Under the pieces are notes generated by a model that did no database searches, was not told the DNA's origin, and saw only the letters and a list, made by a program, of their open reading frames with translations. A DNA stretch of 64,000 nt from Arachnopeziza araneosa (lineage: Eukaryota > Ascomycota > Leotiomycetes > Helotiales > Arachnopezizaceae), in assembly GCA_003988855.1 (NCBI GenBank), contig QYAI01000154.1:28931-92930 (forward strand), given 5' to 3'. Made by a program: the position numbers and the translations under genes. How positions within the stretch are numbered: the stretch's first letter is position 1; every line of letters begins with the position of its first letter. Below, in pieces: positions 45,467 to 56,237 of the stretch.

Positions 45467-46675
45467 CTTTCGTGTCTGGTGGAAAGTGAAGAGATTGTGT
45501 TGTTGCTCGTCGCTACGTTTGTCGCAGAGATATTAGTTTCGAGTAGCTCTCAAGATAAGGGCAAGAATGATGTGGACTTGGAGCTGAGAGATCAATTCAC
45601 CTTTTAAAAATATACCTTCAATTCCCCTATGTATTCCCTCTGATTCTTCAACGTGAGATTGACATGGGCGTTCCTGTCACTGTCACTGCTGTCACTGCTG
45701 TTACTGCTGTTACTGCTGTTACTGCTGTTACTGCTGTCACTGCTGTTCCGTCTCGAATAATTACAGAAGAGATAAGAGAGATGGATCAGCAAACACACAG
45801 GACAGATAAGGGCGTCAAGCTATTGACGGGGAGCCGAGGAGCTCGAGCTCTTGGTGGCGTCTACCGAGACACGTCCGCGGCCATCCCGGTGCTGATTGGG
45901 GCAGAGCCGGGCAAACCCACCACGACGACTGACGCGGGAGCTTGCGACGGCACGCGCTGCGAGTGGCTGGGCAAGGCCAACGCTCAGAAGCCGCATCTGG
46001 TCTGCAAAAGTCGGTCTGCAGACGAGGGCGATGGGTGATGCGACCTATCTCATTATCATCCCTTCATCCCTCCATCCCTCTTGTCGAGTCGGTGTCACCT
46101 CCCCGAGGTACGTCGATTGGGAAGCATCTCCGCATCGCCAAGGACGTGTTCAGTGGCCCCCCGAAACCCATCGAGGTCGCTTGCAGTCGTTCAGCGGCAG
46201 AGTCCTATCTCTGCTTGACAGGTTGGGCGCGGTCGGATATCGCGGGGGTCGCATGGAAATGTATCCTGTCCCCCAATTGACGGACAGCGTGCAGCCCATG
46301 GGACGGGTCGAGATGGCTACAGGAAAGGATGCGAGGGAGTCGCCGAGGCGGAAGGGTGCGAGGATTGCCGCATGAGGATCACTCTCTCTGGTGCCATCCA
46401 AAATACCAAGTAGAGGTATTCTCCTGGAACAACTGCGGTCCTTTGTAGTGAGCTGTAAGTCACTGCGGCCTGGGTAGTCCATAAATTCTATCGGTAAATT
46501 TTCTGGTACTCTACAATGCCTATATAGTCATAAATCATCATCATGTTCTTCCATAACCAGCGCCTCATGACATACCCACAACCCTCCATCTAAGAGTGGG
46601 TATATAAAGCGCCCGTACTCCAAAAATGCGATGCTTCACTTGAGCCACTTACCATATCCTCTGTTCTTATCTCCA
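45467..46675. other. Intergenic region with microsatellite
   Basis: Promoter of the O-methyltransferase and 3' flank of the LaeA-like gene. GC-rich frames at 45660–46375 overlap one another and look spurious. A TATATAAA at 46601–46608 has no gene downstream on the plus strand. Confidence 0.45.
45675..45750. repeat. GCTGTYACT minisatellite
   Basis: About eight tandem copies of a 9-bp unit GCTGTCACT/GCTGTTACT. Length-polymorphic tracts of this kind are common in fungal promoters; it lies about 210 bp before the O-methyltransferase start codon. Confidence 0.85.
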
Positions 46676-47988
46676 TCAACTCGAACCATCCACTGGCTTC
46701 TGCCCACAAATGATATATAACGGCATATGACTGTGCACATGGCCCTCCATATATGCCTTCCTAACCTCTACCAGCCAAACATCTACCTGTGCCTTACTCC
46801 AATTCAATCCCCTCGTCAATGGCCCTAACGCAATCGGTTCCAGGCCGTCTATCAATATCGTCCGCCAGTAGAGTCCCACAGTCTTCAGGATCTTATTCTT
46901 TGCCCAAACACCAATTGGTATATGGAATACCCGACATTCAACATTGACAAAGCCTGCATCACGCATCATCTGCTCTAAGAGGAGGGTGGCGTTGAAGTTC
47001 ACCCCCAACGTGGCAAGAGCTTCGATTATCAACCCCCAATATTGAGCAATTGGGTGATCGGGAGGCATGCTACCATCATTGCATTGAGGGTAATGATGGA
47101 TCTCTTGGAGCTCAAACCAACCGCCTGGTTTCAAGTGACTGATAGGATTAGCATAACAAACAGACAAGAAGGGAAACCCACTCTAAAACTTGGCGCATGA
47201 GCTTCGGCCAGTCTTTGATAGCCATGACTGTATGTCTCGCATGCACGTAGTCGTAGAAGTTATTTGGCTTCAACCATGGGCTCTCAACGTCATCAACCAT
47301 GAACTTGACGTTGCTTGGAACCCATTCGGGCTGAATGGGACTCAGGTCCACGCCTAGGACAGTCGCACCGGGATATAAATCCCCCACTGTGATAGAATCA
47401 GTATCCAGCCACAAGCTACAACATGTACTCACTCTCAATGACCCATATGCCTGTCCCTGTCCCTATATCCAAGATGTTTAGGGGATTGTCTCCAATCGGG
47501 GCAAAATGTAGTCTGTGACCAAGCAAATTCACCATCATCGCATGCTTCATGTCCTCTCTATCCTGTTCCCTATCATCGTTAGGGAAGTTGTAGGTTCCTT
47601 CTCGGAATCTGTGATAGCGTCTCCCATTCTCAAAGGTATAGTTGCGGACACTGCTGGATAGGGAGGTGGATGCCGAACCCAGACTATCCGTCTCGTACCC
47701 TGCGTCTGAGGCACTATCGTAAGTCTCCGAGTCGATCTCGATTCCATTTCCATAACCTGCGTCTTCGGCTTGGGCGGTAGCCTCGTCAAGTTCTGCTTCC
47801 TTTTGTGCTTGCTCTGCGGGGTTGATCTCTCTTTCTGTTGGCGGGAGGCGTGGAGAAGTAGATTTCACTCTCTTGGGACTCTTTGGACTCTTGGGCTCCG
47901 GCGAGGATGTTACCGCTGCCTTTGACCTGGTCTCGGGAGGAACCGTGGCCACAGATATAGCGGAATCGTGGGCTGAATAATGGGACAT
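46676..47988 (-). CDS. LaeA-like class I methyltransferase
   Basis: 407 residues in exons 47433–47988, 47182–47386 and 46676–47138; introns 46 and 43 bp. A disordered, Ser/Pro/Glu-rich N-terminus of about 115 residues leads to ENGRRYHRFREGTYNFPND, then motif I LNILDIGTGTGIWVIE, post-I GVDLSPIQPEWVP, DYVHARHTV and LKPGGWFELQEIHHYP. This is the Methyltransf_23 group around LaeA, the velvet-complex regulator of secondary metabolism. Filamentous fungi have many such paralogues (Llm proteins) and this is more likely a paralogue than LaeA itself. The enzyme's acceptor is unknown. Confidence 0.9.
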
Positions 47989-49244
47989 GTTTGCAACGGC
48001 GCGGAACTGGGTGCAGGCGGGTTATCTGAACATTGAGACGGAAGATGTGACTGCTTGAATTTTTTCTTCTTTTGGATATTATCGGTGCCGTCTAGCTCTC
48101 AAACATCACTGTGATGCGATCCAACGTGGTTGGTTTTGCGTTGATCTGTGTTCAGGGCCTGGTGCGTGCTCGCAGGTCAAAGCTGCCTCGCCTGCAATGT
48201 GGTGGCCGCCGTGTCGATCTCTGTGCTTGTTCCGGCCAGCCAAGCTCAGATGCGAAGGAGAAGAATGGTTGAGATTGGGAAGATGGGGAAGATTGGGTGG
48301 AAGAGAGTAGGTTTCTGAAGGGTTCAGAAATAGCGTAGAAGTGTGTGATGCATCACCAAGGAACCCCGGCCTGTTTCCCGAGGGCGGCTGGCCGTGGCCC
48401 TCATGATTTAGGGTTCAGCAACGGCTCCGAAGCAAGCAATTAAAGCTCCCCGTTGCATCGCGAATTTTATCTCTTTGCGGAAAAGTGAAGAAGCCTCCCG
48501 AAACCTTCAAAGGCTGCTTGATCTTGATCTCGTCTTGTTCCACGACATCCACCAGACTAGAGTATCTGGTGTGATATCACCGCCCTCATACATCTTGAAG
48601 AGCAATTGGCATGGTGAGTAGGATTGAAATCTGCCGGCAGATGCTGACCAGAATGAAGGTCAACTCCGTCTCCATAGCTGCTTGGCTTGGAAGGGGAAAA
48701 GGGCCGCTCCCAAAAAGCAAAAAGCCTCGAAAAACGCGGCCAGTTCCGCCTTGAGCGAGGGTGATGCTGCCGTAAGGACGACTGGATGAAAGATGAGAAA
48801 CACGTTGGCTCAAATCAAGTTGACAATGGCCGTCTGGGTATTTTGCGGTGAGATACGAACAAGATACAGATCATAAGGTTTGATTGTCACATGAGTCCCC
48901 AGCGACAGCGACGACGATTGACTGAATCAATGCAGCCGACACAGGTATGACAGAATCATCACATGCGGCAGAAGAGACGGGCAGAGTGCGCATCCCGGAC
49001 ATATGCCCGGAATGTATGCAGGCTGTCACATCGGAAAGTTCAAGTCGGACAACATTTGAAATCCTCCTCGACACCGTGGGGCATGCGCCTCAAGGTGCCA
49101 AAAGAACTTTTCTTGCGGGTTGAAGAGTGCCGTCGCTTCCATTGCACTGCTGCAGTTGGAATGGGACAATTCGTGGCTCACTGCCAAAAGCGCCTCAGCC
49201 GCGACCAATCTTCTTGCAGTTGCACATGGTTTGATTCTTGCTCT
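47989..49244. other. Intergenic region
   Basis: 1.26 kb between the LaeA-like and aspartyl-protease-like genes. Short overlapping frames only; nothing recognisable. Confidence 0.45.
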
Positions 49245-50642
49245 CTATTTAATTTCGCTCCTGAACCAACCCCATATTCCGTCCGCTTTCTCGCCTTCAA
49301 TCTTCTGAAAGGATTGAGTCGATGCTTTCGCCAAACTTACAGACTTCTCATCCGCATCAAAAACGCTGTAAAAAGCTCTCAAGAATGCCGTCCCAAGTAC
49401 AATGTACTTTTCCTTATCTCTCTTATCAGGCAGAGCCATGAAAGCACTCACACATCTCTTTCCTCTTATTTTATTCTCACTCAACACATCTCCATCAACT
49501 TCGAGCGTATATTCCCACGGACTGATCTCAAATTCCTGTCCACCAAGCTCTATAGTCAAACTCTCAAGTCGGTCTCGCTCCTCGCAATCCATACTTGGAA
49601 TTTCCCATGGATTCTTTGACTCAAGCCCCATGTGCCTATCCAGCATGCTCACAACGTCCGCCGGTAATCCAATGAAGGGAAGATCTGTCTCCAAAAAAGC
49701 AACATACCCATCCAAGTCCACGAATCCCGAACCCATCTTCAGCAACTGAACAGAAACAGCCCACCTATAATCCGGACTTAAATTTCCGGTACGCTGCAAC
49801 AAGTTTAATGTTGTCAGCTTTCCAACATAGGAAGCTTCATCTATGCTTCCAAAGCCAATCTCTCCCACCTCGCCCTGCTTGCGGGGTAACCTCAACGAAA
49901 ACACGTTCCTATCCAGCATACCCCTCTCGCTCATCTCCTGAAACGGATTCAACATCTCTTTCGAACTTCCCGAGCCAGGCCCGAGACCTAGCACCCCATC
50001 CCACGCATTCCATGGCTCAAGAAGAGGAAAATACGCAATTACCTGCGCGAAGCTCTGATCTACGATCTCTATCCCTGATAGATTTAACGCGTCTGTAGTT
50101 TGATATGCTGACCCATCGAAGCGTGAGTGCGGCACTCGGAAGTTGCGATTAGGACTTGGAGAAGAGGTTGTTGAGAGAGAGGAGTTGTAGCGATTGAGAC
50201 CGCCGCATCCACTTCCATCACTGCAGGACGCGGAAGGGATGACGAGATTTGGAGAGGAAATGGAGAGGAGGAGAGAAAAGGTTTGTGGTGGGTTGCCTAG
50301 ATTGACGTTTATAGTATAGGTAAGGTCGTTGAGGAAAGGTATCCTCGAGGTAGTGCTCGAAGATTGGGTGTCGTGGTGGTAGGCAGCATGGTGGATGTAC
50401 GAGCCGTAGTATTGGTCATTTTCAACACCACCAATCGGTCCATTTCGACGAAGTCGTTGCTGTCGTCTTGGTGTTGGAAAGGGATCGAGTTGTGGTTGTT
50501 TCCATAAACACTTCTGTCCTCCTTGCCCTTGTAGATGCGATGTCTGAACGAGATTTGTTCCCCTGGGCGACTGAGTGAGAGGAAGCTTGAATGTGGCTGC
50601 TTGACAAGCAGCCGCGAACAAAAGCAGTGAAGGTAATCCCAT
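49245..50642 (-). CDS. Aspartyl-protease-fold protein, both catalytic motifs lost (pseudoprotease)
   Basis: Intronless gene for 465 residues with signal peptide MGLPSLLLFAAACQA. The pepsin fold is clear: YTINVNLGNPPQTFSLLL, VIPSASC, WDGVLGLGPGSGSS, FSLRLPRKQGEVGEIGFGSID, YRWAVSVQLLKMGSG and the C-terminal YIVLGTAFLRAFYSVFDADEKS. Yet the first catalytic triplet, normally DTG after PPQxFxLLL, reads SIS (Ser127 in place of Asp), and the second, normally DTG, reads ETD (Glu318). Both catalytic Asp are thus absent while the frame and the fold residues are kept. It may be a binding or regulatory protein at the cell surface. A sedolisin lies upstream on the same strand. Confidence 0.85.
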   Translation of the reverse strand: MGLPSLLLFAAACQAATFKLPLTQSPRGTNLVQTSHLQGQGGQKCLWKQPQLDPFPTPRRQQRLRRNGPIGGVENDQYYGSYIHHAAYHHDTQSSSTTSRIPFLNDLTYTINVNLGNPPQTFSLLLSISSPNLVIPSASCSDGSGCGGLNRYNSSLSTTSSPSPNRNFRVPHSRFDGSAYQTTDALNLSGIEIVDQSFAQVIAYFPLLEPWNAWDGVLGLGPGSGSSKEMLNPFQEMSERGMLDRNVFSLRLPRKQGEVGEIGFGSIDEASYVGKLTTLNLLQRTGNLSPDYRWAVSVQLLKMGSGFVDLDGYVAFLETDLPFIGLPADVVSMLDRHMGLESKNPWEIPSMDCEERDRLESLTIELGGQEFEISPWEYTLEVDGDVLSENKIRGKRCVSAFMALPDKRDKEKYIVLGTAFLRAFYSVFDADEKSVSLAKASTQSFQKIEGEKADGIWGWFRSEIK

Positions 50643-51323
50643 TTTAGCCGATTCCAGTCGTGCTAGTAAAACCGTTCAAGTCAAGATCCAAGAGAGCGCA
50701 AGACGTCGAAGGAGAATCATGAGAAGAAACTTCAGGCCAAGAAGCTTTCCAAGTCGCCAAGACCTTGGTTTGTTCAAGCCGACACAAATCCCGTATCTTA
50801 ATGATACATATGTTCTGCACGCTCCGTCCCTCGTCAGCGAATCACGCCCTCTCCCATCCCGCCTCATAAACGTCTAAATGAAGCATGAAACCGCAAGAAT
50901 GTAGGAAGCGCAGGGTAGTATGGCGCACCAATGGCCCACGTGGATAAATCACCCGACGTGCCTGGGTGCTGAATCGTCAGGGCAGAGGGAGTTCCTGCGC
51001 GGTGGGTGAACGAGAGGATTGAGAGGAGCAAAACAGAGAGAGGTTGGAGGGTTGGGGATGGTGCAGCAGATCCGACGCGGCGATTGATTGAGATCGGCGG
51101 GGTCTCGGAGCCGCTGAAACGAAACTCCAGCACGCTTGGACGCCTTGAGTGACGGAGGTGGGCTGCCCTCTGGGGATAATACGCGGGCCCGAGACGCTGA
51201 AACAATCTACAGATGGGCACTCGAATGAGAACCGACGGAGAATTGCATGTGGGACTCATTATTATTGTTCTTATATACTAACAAGTTTATCGCTCTACAT
51301 GTACTGTCGGCCTCTCACAAGAA
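50643..51323. other. Intergenic region
   Basis: Promoter of the aspartyl-like gene and 3' flank of the sedolisin; no gene seen. Confidence 0.5.
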
Positions 51324-53696
51324 CTATGGCAAGCCCAGATAATACTTGACCATCTTGGGGTAGTTCGGAGTTCCCAAACCAGTGACGGGGTCCCAACCCT
51401 GAACCGCCGAGAAGCCCAACGTGCCACAGCCTGGATTCGTTCCTGTTCGTCCCGTTAGCACCAAGTATGCTTAATCTTATTTATACCTCTGGTGCGAGCG
51501 AGCTTGGGCTAGAGGTGGGGGGGGAGCATCGAACATACCATTTGTGATATCGTTGAGCATGCCTGGGTTGGCATAAAGACTGGGGTTCAAGAAGCCAATC
51601 GGTCCCTTCCCAGCGCTGATTCTCTCCTCGTTGATCCGGTTGATGACAGAGGCAAAGATGGGTGTGCTGGCCGATGTGCCACCTGAGAGGGAGAAGTTGC
51701 CTCCGCCGTAAACCTAGCATGGTCAGCATCCTGCGGCCGGAAAGGATGTACATCAATGACTTACTGCAATGTTGTCGCCGTTTGCAGAGACATCTGGATA
51801 GCCTCTGCCGATGCGATTGTAGACTCCGGTCGAGTTACCGACAAGAGCCGCGATGTCAGGAAGGTGTTGGAGATCACTCGTGTTTGGAAGCAGAGCGCTG
51901 TAGGATGGGTAGACCGGGTTGTGGTGCTCGAAAAAGTGAGTAACCACGGACTGCTGGTAGCTTGGGATGGGATAAATGTTGCTAAAGCCACCGCCAGAAC
52001 TGTAATTCACGCTGAAGGGGTATCCAGCAGGGTCGTAGACGGCGCTTTCGGGATCCTTCACGGTGTATCCTGCGTACACCTTGGTAGCTCCCACGGCCGT
52101 GATGTATGGACAGGTGCTTGGCCAGGTCGGGTTGAAGACGTCGTACTTGGGACCGAGGCATCCAGTAGGCCCATCAATGCCATAAGGAGCGGGATAATCT
52201 GGTCTGGTCAGCTTGGAACTTTGCTTCTGGGAAAACCTACTTGAAACTCCAGAGTCGCCAGATGCGAACAGGAAAGAGACGCCCTGAAGCCCCAGCTTCA
52301 TATATTCCAGACACTGTCTCTTTTGGTAGTTGATGGGAACATCGGATTCTTGTCCGCCGTAGGAGAGTGAGATGACGTTCGTGGGTTTGTATGTCCCGCA
52401 CATGAGCTGGCCTGCCCAACCACCTATATCCGGGTCTGGGTATGCTTGATCCAGTGTTGGATCATTACCAGTCTCATCAAATGCTGAGAATGAGCAATAT
52501 GACTGTTGCTGTTAGTTTCAGACCCCAAAGAGCGAGTATATCTTACTCCATCCAACGCATCCAAGAAGGTATTGAAGCCAAATGTATAGGTATCATTCTG
52601 ATTCGCTTGGACAATGTAGTCATCCACTTGATACAATGTGATCGTTTGAGGGTAGATGATCGGATACGCGAGCATGAGATCAAGATTGACTTCTCCACCG
52701 GCGTAGAACAGATCGTCCACGGATTGCATGCCGCCGTCGATATTGGCTCCAATTGGATGCGTGCCATTTGCAATTGACTTGGTGAAATTTGTAAAGAAGG
52801 AATCGAGATCCTTCTGGGTATAAAACTGAAGCTCAGACTCGAAAATGCCTAGAGAATTGTTCGGGCTGGATGTGGTCCCCTTGGGGATTTGGTACAAGGC
52901 AGCCACGCAAGCAGGAGTGATTGCAATGTCACATGTGCTCAAGTCATCTGGATCTGGATGGCTCGCGGCTTCAGTCCTCAACAGCCCATTTGTGAGTCTC
53001 TTCTTGAGTTGGGAGGATTCCTCTCGTTTAGCTTTGAGAGACTCTGCCAATTCTCTCTTCAATTCCTTCTCCCAGGTTGTTTTTGGTGAGCCATGGGGTG
53101 CCAGCAATTTCACTCCTGGAGTCACATAGTCAATGTGCTCCCGGAGATGTGATGGCAGATGGTACTCGTCGCACGACGGCATAACACCACCTGTGACGGA
53201 GTCTTCGTACTCATGGTACTCGGTGCGGAGGAGATTTTCGGCTTCTTCAGTGGTGGCATAGAATGCGAACCATGCCTTATTATCAGAATGTGTAATTCTC
53301 TTTGGTGAGATGCCGCTCGCGATAAGCCATTCTCTGACTTGCTCCTCCGTCTCCTTGGCTGGTCGGAAAGCCTCGACGACTTCTTCGGCAGTCCAATGCT
53401 TGCCAAAGTTTGGGGACGCGGGGTCGGACCTAGAAGTAACGGGTCAGAGAGTATGCTTGTACACCAGTCAAAAGTTCTTACACGTCCATCAAATGTTCAT
53501 GACCTAGATCCAAGTTGGATTGAGTGAGGCCAATCCGCATGGGCAACAATTTGTGTGATTCAACCCGATCTCTCTTGGTCCATCTTGAATGCAATCGTTC
53601 TCGCCTCTCATGAACTTCGTAGTGGGGTGCGATCGCAATTGCTTGGATAGACACGGCCAACGTGAGCAGAGAGAAGAAAAGCTTTACGCCCGCCAT
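51324..53696 (-). CDS. Sedolisin-type serine carboxyl tripeptidyl-peptidase (S53)
   Basis: Secreted acid peptidase of 695 residues. Exons 53482–53696, 52547–53429, 52241–52502, 51765–52198, 51539–51713 and 51324–51442. It has a signal peptide (MAGVKLFFSLLTLAVSIQAIA), a pro-kumamolisin propeptide (LDLGHEHLMDVSDPASPNFG), and the S53 domain with Glu and Asp of the triad in GGEVNLDLMLAY, the oxyanion Asp in FASGDSGV and nucleophile Ser in SGGTSASTP; the calcium site is near NDITNG and GWDPVTGLG. The 42-bp third intron (52199–52240, GTAGGT donor) is a multiple of three; reading through it would add 14 residues before YPAPYGIDGPTGC. S53 enzymes release peptides at acidic pH during extracellular protein use. 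Confidence 0.93.
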
Positions 53697-54893
53697 TGTG
53701 TCGTGCGGTTACAGCTTCACAGAAGTTAGAGCAAATTCTTCAGTCGGGGTACCCCAATTATTTGTACTCTGGCGGCGACCTCAAGAACCCGGCAAACCTG
53801 CAAGCATGGCGGACTATGTCAGATTATCTATACTGGATGTAGTAGGTGAGTGAGTATCTTTTCATCCGGACATCTCCAGCCGTGGATGACCGAACACCAG
53901 TCAACATGACTTTCCCTTCAGGGAGCAGGAAGTAGCGCGATCAAAGTCATGTACCTTGCAGTGCCAAGTCAGGAAGCTCATGCCGTAGCGATGACGTGCC
54001 AAATGGGGTACGAATAAGCACGAGAGATGAGTCCGGGCAGTGGACAAGGTCTTGCAGCTGGCCGATTCTACTGGGCTACTCGAGACGTGGATATCTCGGA
54101 AACGAAGTAATTTAGGGGAAAGATCGATGATACGGAGCCCTCCATCCTGGATGGTGCGGGGCTCCGGTAGGGGCGTGGTGTGGCTTGTAGAGGCTGTTTT
54201 GAATGGCTGACCTTCGGAAGGCTTCGGCTGTGGCTGCTGATCCCCCATTGCCAAGGGGTCGACCACGCCTGGATCAAGGTGTTGGTCAAAGACTTGGGGA
54301 TTGAATATGTGTTCGCTTTGAAAAATCTTGGAATAATAGAAGCTGGTTTTAAAAGACTTTCGCAAAATCTGAGCACGATTTCAGGATGACCACATTTCGA
54401 GATGACCACATTTCGAGATGACCACATTTCGAGATGACATTTCGAGATGCGACCAACAGATGGAGCTAAAACATATTTCTAGTCGGCATGGAATTCCCAC
54501 CCTATCATCACTGGTATTTTCCTTTCTGAACTTGTCCGCGTGGCATAACAGATAAACTCGATTATCAATAAAGTTCCCGAGTGGTTGAGTTTATTTGGCT
54601 GTGGGGAAGCCTGATATTAAGCGCCCAATACCGAGTCTCCTAGCAATCCGCAGCACTATATTTCAACCATCTTGGGATCCGTAAATCATCCAAGAACCTG
54701 CCTCGAGCACTCTGTTGTGGCAAATCATGTATCTGATAGGCTGAAGGTTTATCAAATCAATCATTAGACATTAGAGCTCGGTACTTAACATCTTTCAACA
54801 TAAAGGACAGCCGATTTCCGTATCTCCCATCCTGATTCTTTGCTACTTGAAAAAGTGTTTGACTCTCCGTGTATTTTTATTCCTATAGCAGCC
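53697..54893. other. Intergenic region with tandem repeat
   Basis: 1.2 kb between the divergent sedolisin and DUF1996 genes; the only structure seen is the 16-bp repeat at 54385–54445. Confidence 0.5.
54385..54445. repeat. 16-bp tandem repeat GATGACCACATTTCGA
   Basis: Three exact units (54385–54400, 54401–54416, 54417–54432) and a fourth shortened by three bases. Exact identity suggests recent expansion. Confidence 0.9.
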
Positions 54894-56237
54894 ATGATGC
54901 GGTCCGCTTTACTAGTTCTGGCGTTTGTTGCGCCTAGTCTCCAAGCAACCCTCCGATTCTCATGCGGCGAGCTTGTTACTGAACGTTTGGATCCGTGAGT
55001 GGCCATCCTTCAAGGTTGTATGAGTGAGAGTGCTGAGGAGAGACTTACGGAAACATAGTCTTAAGAACCCAGGGTTTTCTCCCTCGCCGCATCTTCACCA
55101 AATTATTGGAGGGGTATGTCTGGCCCTCCACTTGATTCAATGAGCTAAGATGAGTAGAACTCATTCAACGTTACCATGGACCCAAAGATCGACATATCTT
55201 CAACTGCTACTTGCACTACATGCACCTTTACCGAGGATACCTCTAACTATTGGACCGCTGTTCTATACTTTAGAGCTCGTAATGGAACGTTCCATCGAGT
55301 TCCCCAGAAAGGCAACGTAAATTTCGAGGCTGCAAACGGTGGTGGAACTACCGTGTATTATCTTTCCCCCACCAAAGGGAAAGTGACGGCTTTCAAGCCT
55401 GTACGTCTACTACCGCGCTTTTAGACCGCGCTAATACAATCAGGGCTTCCGAATGACGACTGGAGACCCTTCATTTCGAACTGCTGCACAAGCAAACGCA
55501 ACTCGACAACTCACTTACACTTGCTTGGCAACGGCTATGACAAGAAGCGGTGAGACGAAAGACTTTCCAAAAGGACCTTGCGCCGCAGGAATCATGTCAA
55601 ACCTTCGATTCCCAACGCAAGTCACCCTATCATTCGAGAGATATTCGCTAATTCAGACAGCTGCTGGGACGGAGTAAACCTTGACAGCGAAGATCACATG
55701 AGTCACGTATCTTATCCTGCGAGTGGTACATTCGAGTCCAATGGCCCATGTCCATCAACTCATCCTGTCCAAATTCCACAGCTCTTCTTTGAAACCGTAT
55801 GGGATACTACGCAGTTCAACAACAAGGCTGATTGGCCCGTTGACGGTTCTCAGCCTTTCGTCTGGAGTTTTGGTGATCTTACAGGGCAAGTTTATTCTCA
55901 TACTAGCTTCCTATTCTTCCCATCAAAGGTCATTATTTAAAGGCCGTTTGATACTCAATATTTCAGATATCGCTTCACAGAATCTCGAGCTCCGGATAAT
56001 CTCTAGCCCATCATAGTGCTAACTTATAGTAGCTACGGAACGCACGGCGATTATATATTTGGGTGGAAAGGAAATGCCCTGCAAAACGCCATGGACTCGA
56101 ATTGCAACGTCAATTGCGCAGTGTTGAAGACGCAGACCATTGCGCAAGCAAACAAGTGCAGTGTACCCCAAACGGTGAATGAGCCTATCGACGGCTGGCT
56201 TCCCGAGCTTCCTGGTGGTGAGGTGGTGACCTCTTGA
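54894..56237 (+). CDS. Secreted DUF1996 domain protein
   Basis: 333 residues with signal peptide MMRSALLVLAFVAPSLQA. Exons 54894–54994, 55059–55113, 55158–55400, 55444–55616, 55661–55885 and 56033–56237. Family landmarks follow in order: RLDPLKNPGFSPSPHLHQII, GGNSFN, FRMTTGDP, the junction LRFPT|CWDGVNLDSEDHMSHV, GPCPSTHPVQIPQLFFE, WPVDGSQPFVWSFGD and THGDYIFGWKGNAL. The fourth (55617–55660) and fifth (55886–56032) introns have GC–AG ends with donor GCAAGT; no GT donor nearby gives the conserved CWDG or TGYGTHGD reading. DUF1996 proteins are secreted by many ascomycetes, sometimes fused to WSC domains; their function is not established. No C-terminal anchor is seen. Confidence 0.9.

Noticed and set aside
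45664..46375. Overlapping GC-rich plus-strand frames starting in the GCTGTYACT minisatellite
   Set aside because: Three frames overlap one another, the first is mostly repeat-encoded Ala-Val-Thr, and none resembles a protein.
46601..46608. TATATAAA upstream-type TATA box on the plus strand
   Set aside because: No plus-strand gene follows; it lies in the 3' flank of the LaeA-like gene.
43866..47988. Secondary-metabolite cluster around the two methyltransferases
   Set aside because: No backbone synthase, transporter or pathway regulator lies nearby; two tailoring-type enzymes alone do not make a cluster.
48963..49619. 218-codon plus-strand frame
   Set aside because: Its second half is antisense to the aspartyl-protease-like coding sequence, which is far better supported.
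52225..52257. 33-bp intron or no intron in the sedolisin
   Set aside because: A 42-bp intron at 52199–52240 with GTAGGT donor fits the intron size of the window and the family sequence better; reading through remains possible.
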